Shown: positions 21,610-33,178, counted from the first letter of the stretch. The stretch is DNA of 64,000 nt from Undaria pinnatifida (GCA_012845835.1 JABAKD010000004.1:2122433-2186432); one strand, 5' to 3'. A program made the numbers and translations. Notes: a model not told the origin generated them from the letters alone.

Positions 21610-22024
21610 GAGATGCGAAGTCACTCGCGCGAGTGACTCAAGCCCGGTTGTGAACATGGTGGTACTCCCGCTCCACCATAGCTGTGGTCGTTACCCCTAT
21701 CATAGCACATACAGTGGGTACCTCGATTCAAGGACGCCTAGGACAAGAAGAGCGTTCGCGACTTAAGAGCGGTCAAATTGGCATGTCCCGCCTATGCTAA
21801 AGGCTATATGTTTCCCCCTACAGAAAAAAGAAAACTGGGTAGTTAAGAGCGATTGTATTTGGCTTGTCACGGGGTGCCCTTGAATCAGGGTACCCGCTGT
21901 AGAACAGCATCACGAACAAGTGCCACACCTATCACAGCAGGCATCTCAAGCACGCAATACGAGTCGTATTTTGATAGCCCATAGGTACAGCTAAAACCGT
22001 TTATTTTTTCGGATCTCTCCCGCC

Positions 22025-23338
22025 TGTGACCGCCTTCCATCGTGGATTCTTCGCCGGCGCGCCTCCCCGCCTCGGCTCCAACGGCAACGGCGTCGTGGAA
22101 CCGTCCGGTTGGCCCCGCACGTGCCCGTGGGTGGCGTTGGTGTCGGAGTATCTGAGGCGATCTCCACCAAATCCTGTCAGGTTGGTGGCTTTGTTCATTG
22201 GTTGGCTCGTTCCTCACACGTGCCCGTGCACGGCCTTGGTCTCAGAGCATTTGACGTTATCTCCGCCACATCCTGTCCGGTCGGTGACTTTGTGCATTGG
22301 TTGGCTCGTACCTCGCACGTGCCCGTGCATGGCCTCAGTGTCAGGGTATTTGACGTGATCTCCGCCAACTCCTGTCAGGTTAGTGGCTTTGTTCATTGGT
22401 TGGCTCGTTCCTCACACGTGCCCGTGCACGGCCTTGGTCTCAGAGCATTTGACGTTATCTCCGCCACATCCTGTCCGGTCGGTGACTTGGTGCATCGGTT
22501 GGCTCGTACCTCGCACGTGCCCGTGCATGGCCTCAGTGTCAGGGTATTTGACGTGATCTCCGCCAACTCCTGTCAGGTTGGTGGCTTGGTTCATTGGTTG
22601 CCTCGTTCCTCACACGTGCCCGTGCACGGCCTTGGTCTCAGAGCATTTGACGTGATCTCCGCCACATCCTGTCCGGTCGGTGACTTGGTGCATTGGTTGG
22701 CCCGTACCTCGCACGTGCCCGTCCATGGCCTCAGTGTGAGGGTATTTGACGTGATCTCCGCCAACTCCTGTCAGGTGGATGACTTGGAGCATAGATTGGC
22801 TCATGCCTCCCAGGTACCCGTGTCTGGCCTTGGTATCAGAGTATTTGACGTGATGTCCGTCACATCTTGTCCGGTCGGTGACTTGGTGCATTGGTTGGCT
22901 CGTACCTCGCACGTGCCCGTCCATGGCCTCAGTGTGAGGGTATTTGACGTGATCTCCGCCACATCCTGTCCGGTGGATGACTTGGAGCATAGATTGGTTC
23001 ATGCCTCCCAGGTACCCGTGTCTGACCTTGGTATCAGAGTATTTGACGTGATGTCCGTCACATCTTGTCCGGTCGGTGACTTGGTTCATTGGTTGGCTCG
23101 TACCTCGCACGTGCCCGTGCATGGCCTCAGTGTGAGGGTATTTGACGTGACCTCCGCCACATCCTGTCCGGTGGATGACTTGGAGCATAGATTGGTTCAT
23201 GCCTCCCAGGTACCCGTGTCTGGCCTTGGTATCAGAGTATTTGACGTGATAATGTCCGTCACATCTTGTCATGTCGGTGACCGGGCGCTGGCGTATTGGT
23301 GGAGGCTCGTGCTCGCCGCATCAGGGGGGTGTTTTTGA
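22025..23338 (+). repeat. 99-bp tandem array open as one 409-codon frame
   Basis: Twelve copies of a 33-residue (99-bp) unit run without a stop from the TTG at 22109 to TGA at 23336-23338. Units alternate between two types, one with HVPVHGLGLRAFDVISATSC and one with HVPVHGLSVRVFDVISANSC, each followed by PVGD or QVGG and VHWLAR. Later units change to QVPVSGLGIRVFDVMSVTSC, so a 198-bp dimer is the higher-order repeat. The plus strand is open throughout, while the minus strand is interrupted several times. No ATG exists at its 5' end and the frame extends back to a stop at 21992, so it would have to be an internal exon. It could encode a repeat protein or simply be a minisatellite whose unit is a multiple of three. 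Confidence 0.7.
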
Positions 23339-24082
23339 CTACTTCGTTTGAGTGTGTTTTCTCCGAGCACTGGTCTCCCTGGAGCGTCGGCCGCCCTGAC
23401 GGCGTCGTCATCGTCAGCTCCATTGCGCGCGACCATCTACACTACCCACTACTGCTGAACACGCCTCAGACTATTTCCTAGAAGCGCGTCTCCAAACCGT
23501 GGGTGCAGTTCCATATGGCTTAAGACCAACATCAGGACTCGCAGGCATGGCACAAACCTTCCACCCCGATTCTGTTTCGAAATACTTATTCATGCGTAGG
23601 AAGACGTGCCATCCAACTTTTCACACGGTATTGCTCGGGAAGCAAGTAGCGCCACACAGCAAAGGGTACTACAGCAGCCGCATCCCGTACGCAACAAAAA
23701 CATTATGTGGCCCATATTATGGGGGGATGATTCCCAGCCTTTGTATAGTTGTACGAATGTGTCGTGTGCGAGAATCAACCACGGGCTCCCACACAAATGA
23801 AAATAGATACCGGTATCTGTTGAGAAATAGGGAACATCAGCCGGTTGCCGTGATCACGGTTTGCTAACGACTGCAGTACAGCAAGTTATGTAGTCAATGT
23901 TTACCGGCATCATCAGGCACAATATACTACATACTCTATATATATATTGACACACAACCCGTAACACGCGCGATCGTAGCATCACACACAGCTTGCAAAG
24001 ATGAGTTTGGACAAAATATTCGATCTCACAGCTGGAGTGTATTTCTATTTTTGTAATATCGGCTATATTGAAAGAGAAGGAT

Positions 24083-24334
24083 GACGCGTGCTACGATAGA
24101 GGTACGCCACGTTATTTCTGAGGTTTCCTCAATTTGGGAGCTTAGGACCTCTCCCAAAAACCAATTTGGGGAAAAAATTAGCTGCGACCGGATGAAAAAT
24201 CCCATGGCCTAGGTATACAGTGACAACCATCGTAAAAAAATGACCTCTTTCCGACGAATTTTGGTTAAGGGGCCCCGTCATTCAGGTTCCATTTCAGACT
24301 TGTAAAAAGTGATACCTCTATCGCAACGTGCGTC
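24083..24334 (-). mobile_element. Family A MITE, TSD GGAT
   Basis: 252 bp in reverse internal orientation. Perfect GGAT duplication at 24079-24082 and 24335-24338. Right terminus CCTCTATCGCAACGTGCGTC. Confidence 0.9.
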
Positions 24335-24412
24335 GGATATCAAAAGCCATCCTACCGGCACACCTATCTATTACATGTACTTGGTAGTCGGTTTAACGTA
24401 CGAGATATATAT

Positions 24413-24661
24413 GACGCGTGCTACGATAGAGGTATCACTCTTCGTCTGATATTTTTTGTATATGACGGGGCTCCTTAACCCAATATCGTCGAAAATTGGA
24501 CGTTTTTTTTTGCGTGATTCTCGTTGTGTACCTAGGCCATGGGATTTTTCATCCGGTAGGTACCGTTTTATTTCTCCAAATCAGTTTTTGGGAGAAGCCT
24601 TTCGCCACCAAATTGAGGAAACCTCAGAATAACGTGGTGCACCTCAATCGTCGCGCGCTTC
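24413..24661 (+). mobile_element. Family A MITE, full length
   Basis: 249 bp, left terminus GACGCGTGCTACGATAGAGG, right ACCTCAATCGTCGCGCGCTT. The flanks no longer match. It lies 78 bp from an oppositely oriented copy. Confidence 0.87.
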
Positions 24662-25497
24662 TTGTGCTGATGCCAACTGCCAGCACTGCGGCGAAATGAC
24701 CAGTTCCTTCGTAGATCATGTTCAGTGGTCACGTACAAACAGTATCGATAATTCTACTGGTCGAACTCACAGCTGACGTACTTGAAATGATTTTAAAGTA
24801 ACACGTTGCGAGGATAGGAGTCTTGGTCAATGGTCCGACGCATTAAGTCACACTATGTTTAGGTTTTTCGCGAGCGCCTGCGGGAAGACCAAGGGCCCCC
24901 ACTGGCGCCAGCGAACGGCCACAAGATATCCCAACTCTTGCGGGTTCTCGCGGGAGCTCTCATGGTACACCGCTCAGTCCCCCGGGCTCCCACAAAGCAT
25001 CAGCTTGTAATCCGTTGGAAGCTGTGGTACCCCATGGTAGTTCACTAGGGCATTTCCCTGGAGGCAAGAGCGGGTGCCCAGCATGTCTCGTAGGTGTCCA
25101 CTACATAGTCTACGCATCTCAAACCTCTTACCTGGAATCTAGTACCAGGTAAGGGGTGACAAAACTTCCAAACCACGATTTTTTATCCTGAAAGCACGTT
25201 GCACTTGTTTTCGGTCACTGAGAAGACCAGAACCTTTCATCGGTGTACTGGCCCTATCCCCCAGCAATCGCCGGGGTATGTCCGAGTGTATTTGCCACCA
25301 GTTTTTAGAACCCAAGACTTCATGGCGCTGGCGCGAGCTTCGGCGAGCTCCATCGGAGAATCTCGCGGGCCATCATGAGCGTTTTTGCGACCTCTCGCGG
25401 GCGCTGGAGTCGCACTCGCAAGAGCATTACATGCACCCTCTGTCGCGTCGGACTAATGCTTCTTACCCTAGAGCACATACCTATTAACCCTTTTACA

Positions 25498-25567
25498 ACT
25501 GGAAACCCGTTTTTGGGGACAACATTACTTGGATTTAGTATAGGGAGGGGTTCGGGGGCTCTAAAGG
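25498..25567. mobile_element. Family T mini-element
   Basis: The left end is intact: TTAA at 25494-25497, then CCCTTTTACAACTGGAAACC. The right end is decayed (CTCTAAAGGAATC). Confidence 0.6.
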
Positions 25568-25569
25568 AA

Positions 25570-27160
25570 TCATAATTCAGACCGCGGGCCGCGGGCGCCC
25601 ATGGTAACTACCGAAGGCATCCGTGTGGATTCTCATGGGAGATACATATCGCGGAAATGCGCAAAACAGTTCATACGGAAACATCCAGGACGAGAACACC
25701 CGAGGGATACCGCGGGATTGCGTACGGGTGCCGGTGGGCGCCCATGGGAGTCCACTGTGCCTCCCTCGGGCGTCCGCGAGCTCCTATGGGAACTAAGTTT
25801 GGACATCACGATCGCTCGTAGGAACAACCATGGGCGCCCGTGGGTGCCCAAGGGGTCCCATGGGCGTGACCAATGACCACCTCAACAAGACACGAAAAAT
25901 CGCATCACCAGATGATCGGTTCAACGACAGCAGCCCAGTATAAATATTTTCACGAGAAATAATCTACCTCCACAATACCTAGGATTGAGGATTATATGCT
26001 CTGTGAGTCCGTCACAGTAATGACCAGTTTATTTCGGCGAATTGTTCAATAAATGCTACGAACACGGGAATCACTCTCTGCCGCATTTTCGTATCTTCTT
26101 TTTTGCTTTTCTGGCCCGAAGCCGGAACTTTTAGTAAGTGGGATGTCATTTTTTTGCTAGCACCAGCAAAGCAGTCTAATCACCATTCGTCAGTACCAGC
26201 AACAACACGTACTACCACCGGTCAAGGGTGCATGAAGACTAGGTTATGAGCCTCGTTCGGCACGGAATGCACACAAGTGTCGTCAGCGAGATATCTGGAG
26301 ATGCACACATGTAGCTGCGGATTGCAGCATGGTTGTTTTGCAACTGCAGTCGAGACCTTCACAAGGTTGCAGAGAACAAACATTATCCGACATTGTCAAG
26401 TGCGGCGATACGACTGAACAGTGCGTGTACCGTGTACGAAACGGCTTGCGTATCAGTGCGTCAATCAATCACTGGGTCGAGGCAAGAGCATTTTCGTTTA
26501 CGTTTCCACGGGTCGAATGTGTTGAAGTCTGTATCTTCCAAGCACCAGCGAGTTAGAGGGGGGGGGGTACTTTGGAAGTGGACATTCATCCATGATAAAA
26601 CTAAACGCTGTGACTAAAGTTCACAACAAGTTTGATAAGGGCGTACTGCAAAGTAGCGGTATCTGGTGATCATAACTTGGCAGTTGCTGCTCACATCATG
26701 TGCAGCAAGCACCTATCGTAACGTTGCCGGATCTCACGCCCACAATTTGACGCCCGAAGCTTGCACTATGTGCAGAAAAGCAACCACCAGCACTGTGCGG
26801 TATCCCACGCTCACGCAGAGGTGACTCACAACCCGCAACCAGTGTGGCAAAGTACATAATCTGCGCAAAGGTGCACAGTCCGGATAGGACACAAAGTTCC
26901 CCTTCAGTATACAGTTTCTTTGATATTCCGGGGGTATCGCAAGTCGAAATAGGGGAACACCGGCATCCCAACTACATTATGAGCTACTTCTTGCTGCTGC
27001 TATATACTTTGTGTGCCTGTCGTCGTCTTGAATCACGGTTACCGTTGTACAGCTGCTGGCGTACTTCTGCCGTGGCGTACTTCTGCCGTGTATTGATATA
27101 TGGCTGAGCAGCTGATCAGCTACGCTTGAAAAAATAATCCCACCGCTCTAGTTGATGGTG
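25570..27160. other. No supported gene
   Basis: 25600-25870 holds scattered GGGCGCCCATGGG-like palindromes. 26329-26556 is a 75-codon ATG-initiated plus-strand frame and 26696-26971 a minus-strand frame; neither shows a recognisable domain or splice context. Confidence 0.4.
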
Positions 27161-27164
27161 AGTT

Positions 27165-27563
27165 GTGCCTCTTACGGCAAAACTTCCACTCGCAGGTACA
27201 GACTCACACACGTACACAAACATAAAGAGACAGCGCCCATGGCATTCGCGAAGGAAGGAACTTGCAACGCGGCTGCAGTTGTGCCGTGATCAACGCAAGT
27301 ACGGAGCTTGGAGGTTAAACTATGATGCAGCAGCAACGCGGCAGAACGAGCAAAAACATTACAACAGGGGTTTCTGGCCCTGCGCGACTCCGCGAAGCGG
27401 AAAGCAACCCCCCGAAAACCTGCATGCGTTCGAGCGACATTTAACGGCCAGCGCACGTGCCGCGGACATCGGCCTGGATCCAGACATCCGTCGCAATGTA
27501 CCGATGATCCGCCTTCGTAACCCCCGTCCGAACGTACAAGAAACGTCCTTTAGATGGCGGTGA
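27165..27563 (+). CDS. Unassigned plus-strand ORF
   Basis: Open for 132 codons on the plus strand with no ATG at its beginning. The peptide is Arg/Asn-rich (KELATRLQLCRDQRKYGAW, HLTASARAADIGLDPDIRRN). The opposite strand is also open over part of it, so coding is uncertain. It overlaps the end of the minus-strand membrane-like ORF by 14 bp. No family recognised. Confidence 0.15.
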   Translation: MPLTAKLPLAGTDSHTYTNIKRQRPWHSRRKELATRLQLCRDQRKYGAWRLNYDAAATRQNEQKHYNRGFWPCATPRSGKQPPENLHAFERHLTASARAADIGLDPDIRRNVPMIRLRNPRPNVQETSFRWR

Positions 27564-27954
27564 TAAACGTGCAAACCACAGCCAAGTAGGTACAGAGTAA
27601 TAGGTCATCCTCGTAAAAAACGCGGTAGAGCGACATCCGTAAAGTTGCGGAGTCCAAAAAAATGCAGAATTGATAAGTTACGACCCAATTCGATGAACCC
27701 TGCGTCCTGCTGGGGTCGGATCCCAAAGCGATCGTCGTCACGATCAGGGCGCTTGGTATCAACACTATACCTGCAAGAGATATCGCCCTTCTCGTTTTAG
27801 AAGAGCGTTACTTTTCACGCGGCACACGAGCCGGTTGCACTTGGAACGCAGTGAATCGCAGGTCGTCCGGTTTCGTTGATCGCTGCCGCTCCTCATTCGA
27901 AGATCCAGCCCGGTTCATCGATCCTCCCCTAAACGACGACGAGTCGCCTAACAT
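27550..27954 (-). pseudogene. Membrane-protein-like ORF with one internal stop
   Basis: From ATG at 27954 the minus strand stays in one frame for 135 codons with a single TAA at codon 49 (27808-27810). The part before the stop is soluble (GGSMNRAGSSNEERQRSTK, DDLRFTAFQVQPARVPREK). The part after it has a likely membrane span (ISLAGIVLIPSALIVTTIAL), then SSNWVVTYQFCIFLD, and a second hydrophobic end (LLLCTYLAVVCTFITAI). The uninterrupted sense of both halves suggests one gene broken by a nonsense mutation. A 41-bp intron beginning GTAACG and ending TTGCAG would also remove the stop but is very short. Family unknown. Upstream in the same frame (28183-27970) more open sequence ends in two stops. 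Confidence 0.35.
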
Positions 27955-28449
27955 GCGTTCTCTTCAGCCTCAGCAGGTTTGACGTTTGCGCTGCGACTGC
28001 GACGAGGGCAGACTAGGACACAGCAGAACAGGTCGCGGGGCGAGTGAGAAACATGTCGCTGACAACGGCCTCGGAGAGCTCATTGGTTTCGCGGGGCGAG
28101 CGCGTACCATAACTTCCGTGAAAGACGTGACGGACCTATCGGACGTGCATAGCAACGAATTTTCGGGATTAAATAGTTTTTCCACGGAGTGTTGACGCAG
28201 AGGAACAAGAAACTAAACCGTTCCCGGCGCGATCCACGGAGAAATGCAAATTTCTTAGGACGGAGCGAAAAACAAAGGAGTACCTTGGACAGATTCGTTC
28301 TCCAACTGCGTGGACGTAGACGTGGGGATGAATACGCTCCAATGCTACCGGCCGACTTAAAACGACCTGATATTTCAAATTTTAGACCTACCCACCTTGA
28401 ACGAAAAATACATGTTTAGTCAAGTGTTTTTTGGTGTTAAGTGGAGAAG

Positions 28450-28815
28450 TGTTTTGTCACACTTGACTGGTGGCTCGCTGCGCGAGAAGACACTTGACGA
28501 TCGTCGGGATTGGCGGAATGTTTTTATCACATTTGACTGCGCGAGAAGTCACTTGGCGATCGTCTGGAGTGGCGGAATGTTTTGTCACACTGGACTGCGC
28601 GAGAAGGCACTTGGCGATCGTCGGGAGTGGCTGAATGATTTTTCACACTGGATTGCGCGAGAAGGCACTTGGCGATCGTCGGGAGTGGCTGAATGTTTTG
28701 TCACACTTGACTGCGCGAGAAGGCACTTGGCGATCGTCGGGAGTGGCTGAATGTTTTGTCACACTTGACTGCGCGAGAAGGCACTTGGCGATCGTCGGGA
28801 GTGGCGGAATGTTTA
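28450..28815. repeat. 58-bp tandem array, about 6.5 copies
   Basis: Unit phrases are TTTTGTCACACTTGACTGCG, CGAGAAGGCACTTGGCGATC and GTCGGGAGTGGCTGAATG. The last copies are nearly identical, with 58 bp measured between the starts at 28691 and 28749. Earlier copies are more diverged and one carries an extra GGTGGCTCG. This suggests expansion from the right side. Confidence 0.8.
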
Positions 28816-29063
28816 GCCGGCGACTTTCGCTTTGAGGCGGAGAATGTCACCGATAGGATGCTCGTACTTAGTCCCCTGTACAAGGGAACAGCAGAATTTG
28901 GCGAGGAAGGCCGCATGGTGTGATGACAACGTGCGCATGGGTTACGTTGTACGCAGGTGTAGGATGTAACGTGCTGAAAGACACGAACACTTGTTACAGG
29001 ACGCACAGCCGTAGCTGGAGACGCATAGTCTAGACTACATACATGGGAGATGATGCATACACA

Positions 29064-29430
29064 GGTGATGGAAGGAATTTGTACCGCAGGAACGCTGGAG
29101 GAGGGTGAGGTAGTATGGCAGGTTCGAACACGTACGCGTATTCTACACACGCAAACACACAGGAGTACTGCTGCGCTACACATGTCATGTATGTGCTACA
29201 CACAGACAGCGATACCTGTGTGCACACCGCTGTACACACCCGCGTACACGGGTGATGGAAGGGATTAGTACCACCGCAGGAACGCTGGAGGAAGGTGAGG
29301 TAGTATGGCAGGTTCGAACACGTACGGATATCCTACACACGCAAACACACAGGAGTACTGCTGCGCTACCCATGTATGTACCACACAGAGAGAGCCCTGT
29401 GAATGTGTATCGGAAGAGTTGGTGTCCCCA
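29064..29430. repeat. 187-bp direct duplication
   Basis: GGTGATGGAAGG begins copies at 29064 and 29251, and the next about 130 bp (GCAGGAACGCTGGAGGA, GGTAGTATGGCAGGTTCGAA, CACGCAAACACACAGGAGTA) are nearly identical. The second copy has an insertion near the start and is truncated at its end. Confidence 0.75.
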
Positions 29431-29785
29431 GTCGTCAAGATACCTCTCTGCTGTAGGGACGTTCCGCTGCACGGTGTGTGCAAAGATTCTGCCGCAGCAC
29501 GAGGAGGTGGTACGCCGTAAGGTTGAAGAGGGCGAAGAACACGCAGCCGCAGGGAAGGAGGAGCCTAGAACGAGCGAAGAGGCTCATAGCAGACACCCAC
29601 AGCACGCGGTGGAGATGAGCTGCGACCGGAACCAGCGAGAGAAAGTATGCAGCAGCCGAACTGAAGGACGCAGTCGCCGCCGTACGCAGACACGGCAGAC
29701 CACACAGGGCAGGATCGAACAGCAGAGGCGCAAGTTCCAGCGCAACGCCGAGGAGCGCAGTGTATCCAACGAGGGATATAAATAG
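29252..29785 (+). CDS. Unassigned ORF with a CxxC pair, within repeats
   Basis: Open plus-strand frame of 177 codons opened by GTG. The middle carries FRCTVCAKILPQHEEV, a single CxxC, followed by a Glu/Arg-rich coiled-coil-like stretch (VRRKVEEGEEHAAAGKEE) and a basic tail (GRIEQQRRKFQRNAEERS). The first 60 codons lie in the second copy of a 187-bp duplication and the tail lies in a 188-bp duplication. It may be an openness by-product of GC-rich repeats or a retroelement fragment. Confidence 0.18.
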   Translation: MMEGISTTAGTLEEGEVVWQVRTRTDILHTQTHRSTAALPMYVPHRESPVNVYRKSWCPQSSRYLSAVGTFRCTVCAKILPQHEEVVRRKVEEGEEHAAAGKEEPRTSEEAHSRHPQHAVEMSCDRNQREKVCSSRTEGRSRRRTQTRQTTQGRIEQQRRKFQRNAEERSVSNEGYK

Positions 29786-29990
29786 AGGGTGTGCGTTGTG
29801 CGCTGCGAGGGTGTTCGTGCCAGGGTGTAGTTCGTAGCGCCGTTTGATTTGAAGCGCGGCCGTTTGATTGCACGCAGACACGGCAGACCGCAAGGGCAGG
29901 ATCGAACAGCAGAGGCGCAAACGTTCCAGCGTAACGCCGAAGAGCGCGGTGTACCCGAGAAGGGATAGAAAAAGAGGGTGTGCGGTGTGC
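29691..29990. repeat. 188-bp direct duplication
   Basis: CACGGCAGACC followed by GGGCAGGATCGAACAGCAGA begins at 29691 and again at 29879. The copies continue through an AACGCCGA(A/G)GAGCGC phrase and an AGAGGGTGTGCG phrase. The GATCGAACAGCAGAGGCGCA phrase also recurs in the neighbouring 314-326 bp array, so the two arrays share ancestry. Confidence 0.7.
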
Positions 29991-30035
29991 GCTGCTCGTT
30001 GTTTGCGTGCCAGGGTGTAGTTCGTCGCGCCGCCA

Positions 30036-30925
30036 TCAGCGCTGGGTTGGCAGGGCAGCCGAACGGTGCTTGGATGCTACTACTAGCAGTGTAGTGTGTG
30101 TTGGTGTTGGTGTGTGTCCCAAAATGCACCCACGAGCTGGTTGTCGTGCCAGGGTGTAGTTCGTCGCGCCGTTTCGCAGCCGTTTGAATTTCATGGTTTT
30201 GTAAGGACGAGGAGGTTTTTTTGGAAGGGTTGTTTTTGTCCGCAGCCCAGGGCACAACGAAGTAAAATGTGTTTGCTGTGTGTTGTGTTGGTTGTCCCGC
30301 ACGAGCAGGATCGAACAGCAGAGGCGCAAACGTTCCAGCGCATGCACCACCAGCGCTGGGTTGGCAGGGCTGCCGAACGGTGCTTGGATGCTACTACTAG
30401 CAGTGTAGTGTTGGTGTTGGTGTGTGTGTCCCAAAATGCACCCACGAGCTGTTTGCGTGCCAGGGTGTAGTTCGTCGCGCCGTTTGATTGGAATCGCAGC
30501 CGTTTGAATTTCATGGTTTTGTAAGGACGAGGAGGGTTTTTTGGGAAGGGACGTTTTTTCCGCAGCCCAGGGCACAACAAAGTGAAATGTTTTTGCTGAC
30601 GTGTGTTGTGTTGTCCCGCATCGTGATGTAGCAGGATCGAGCAGCAGAGGCGCAAACGTTCCAGCGCATGCACCACCAGCGCTGGGTTGGCAGGGCAGCC
30701 GAACGGTGCTTGGATGCTACTACTAGCAGTGTAGTGTGTGTTGGTGTTGGTGTGTGTGTCCCAAAATGCACCACCAGCACTGGGTTGGCAGGGCAGCCGA
30801 ACTGTGCTTGGATGGCAGCCGCACGGTGCTTGGATGGTACTAGCAGTGTAGTGTGTGTTGGTGTTGATGTATGTGCTGGGTTGGCAGGGCAGCCGAACGG
30901 TGCTTGGATGCTAGTAGCGGTGTCG
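30036..30925. repeat. Complex tandem array, units about 314-326 bp
   Basis: The phrase GCTGGGTTGGCAGGGCAGCC starts copies at 30041, 30355 and 30681, and shortened copies start near 30779 and 30879. Each full unit also carries CCAAAATGCACCCACGAGCT, GTGCCAGGGTGTAGTTCGTC and a GGACGAGGAGG phrase. Open frames on both strands are by-products. A C/G homopolymer-rich palindromic stretch follows at 30925-30970. Confidence 0.75.
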
Positions 30926-30999
30926 GGGGGGGGCGACGCGCCCCCCCCCGAACCCCCCCCCCCGGGCCCGACACAGTGTGCGTTGGAAGGACCCTCACC

Positions 31000-33020
31000 A
31001 GTGTGCGTTCGAAAAAATACATGGAAAAACTATTGTATATATTTTTAACAAGACTCACGAAGTTTGGCGAAGACAACGTCCACGCGCCAGTCAACAAGAT
31101 TTACGTTGTTGATCGAGCGTTAGACAAGGCCCGATCCAGAGGAGTCAAAACTATGAAGGCTAGTTGTTTGGGATACACTTCGTCGTACGGGAGTGCGGAC
31201 TGCGAACGCCATCCCACGACGAGGCTGTGCTGTGACGTACCTCTGGCGTGTCAATGTCAGGGCCGCCGGACAGACGGGGCGAACCATGGCATGGTAGGAA
31301 GGTATGTTGTTAAAACCATACGTATCTCGGACTCTATCTCACCCTGGTGTCGGTCGCGGATCTCCTCCCCTCACACTCTCCCTGTATTTGAACCACATGT
31401 CTGTCGGGGTCAAGCTAGAGAGCTGCAACGTTTCAACGGCAGCCTCCGCTGACGCCAAATACTCGACCCAGGCAGGTTGTGCAAACCCATCCTTAAATCC
31501 AGATTGCCTTAAGTTTGTGTCATAAGCGCTCCGGCCGTGCGAAGAACGGACTGTCATTGAATATCGACAGCGTCTCCTTCGGATCCACACGGCTTGGAAG
31601 CTGGCTCAGACCCGGTCCCTGGATGAGTGTTGCCTTCAACTGCCCACCCAATGCTTGCGCACTACCTTCTTGTGGGTGCTTCCTCTCACCTACATACTGG
31701 TTGTCGTTTCGGCCTACCACGCTGTGTCTGCCCGTGCCTACGTGCCCAAGGCGTCTCGCGCGGTAGCACCCATTAGGTGCTGTCGTCCCATGTGTTCCCC
31801 TCCTGTCATGTTTAGGAGCACCCCGCGCTGAGCCTACGGTACCGCTCGAGGGGCTCGCACCACGACATTGTCCACCTCCCCATGCCATGCGAAAGTGGTC
31901 ACCGTCAGGTTTAGCGTCTGGTTGTGGGGATTCACACACGCTGTCCGATAAAAGCAGGCGTTCCCTCCGTTGGAAGCTGAGGATCCAGTGTGGCCGATGC
32001 ACCCAACAAACCATCAGTTCATGCTTCCCATCAACGCAAACCCAGCGTGCTCTCACAGGACGCCTTGGGGACACTCAGCCCACGACACTCTCAAGGCATC
32101 TTTGGTTGTGGTATTTGGTAGGTCTGTACGCCTCCTCGGCATCGTTCCTGGTCACCAGTAAGTGCCCCTCCCAGGAAGGGGTGCTATAAAATTCCCTTAT
32201 AAATGCGCCGAATCCATGAGCTCTCCCATGCAATAAATACGGAAGCAAACACTTGCCGGATCCACTAAAGCTCTCAGCGCGTTTATGCTACCTGAATTGG
32301 ACCTCTGCATTGTATATTGACGACACATGTGGCGGAACACCCACATCCATACAGCCAATAAACTAACTTCGGTTCTCGTTGTCTGCATTGCACTGAAGCT
32401 GACCCCTCCCACCCCCACGAACGCTTGCCTATGCCCCCTCCCGGCTTTGGCTGGCGTTAACCGGGAAATATGTTGTGGAGACGTCTGCCGTGAGCCGCCG
32501 CATCATTCATGGTGTATACCTGGTATACTATAAGGGAAAATGCCCCCAGATTCGCCGCTCAGGGGTTAATGTCTGAAATTCTACTTCGTGAGGGAAAGAC
32601 GCCACAGTGTATGATTCGCGATGTAACCCCCCCAAGCTCGGACAGCGGTGTTGTACGGGAAGCGGAGGCTGCAGCTGCGGTGACGAAGGCGACTGCGTCA
32701 ACAGCAGTGCCGGCAATCACAATGATGGTGGCGGCGTTGGCGGAATAGCAGGTCCGTCTCAAGCAGTAGCGGGTCTTCAGCTTGCCGTAATTGCGACTGG
32801 TTTAGACAAAACTCTCAGACGCTGCTCATTGTTTGTATATTTGTCTCGTCCATAACGCTTCAACCAACGACAGCTGCCGGGCGTGGTACCTGGTCATGAA
32901 ACCGGCTAGATACGTCCAGACATCCAACAGCGAGGTCCTTCGGTTAATCCCAGTGACATGTTCAGTGTTCTTGGCTTAACGACGGGGTCGTAGTTCCATC
33001 AGGATCCTGCTTGGGGAGTC
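31000..33020. other. Long unassigned region, possibly a decayed gene or retroelement
   Basis: Several moderately long frames on both strands. Protein-like phrases on the minus strand include QPAWVEYLASAEAAVETLQL (31339-31590) and TLNLTVTTFAWHGEVDNVVV (near 31880-31950). They lie in different frames without a family match. No terminal repeats found. Confidence 0.3.
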
Positions 33021-33024
33021 TTAC

Positions 33025-33178
33025 CCATGGTCCCCGTCATGGCTGGCCAAAAGAACCATGCTCGCTTCCCTGCTCGTTTTTGTCACGACATCGCCGCCCA
33101 GGTGTCGCTCTCGCCAGCCACATTCGAACGTTCCCTCGTCGTGATCGGTTGCATCTCCAACTGAACACAGCATATTCA
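33025..33178 (-). CDS. Exon-like island with strong splice sites
   Basis: Minus-strand open stretch between a good acceptor (GGGTTGTTTTCGCAG, ending at 33179) and a donor (CATGG followed by GTAAGAC, at 33024). The peptide includes NMLCSVGDATDHDEGTFE, CGWRERHLGGDVVTK and TSREASMVLLASHDGDH. An ATG lies five bases inside the acceptor, so it could alternatively be a first exon. Unknown family and no recognisable neighbouring exon. Confidence rests on splice signals plus composition only. Confidence 0.3.

Noticed and set aside
28397-28835. 117-codon frame as a repeat protein
   Set aside because: The unit is 58 bp, not a multiple of three, so successive copies are read in different frames.
31339-32074. 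Copia-like retrotransposon
   Set aside because: Some minus-strand phrases looked gag-like, but no integrase, RT or protease motif and no long terminal repeats could be found.
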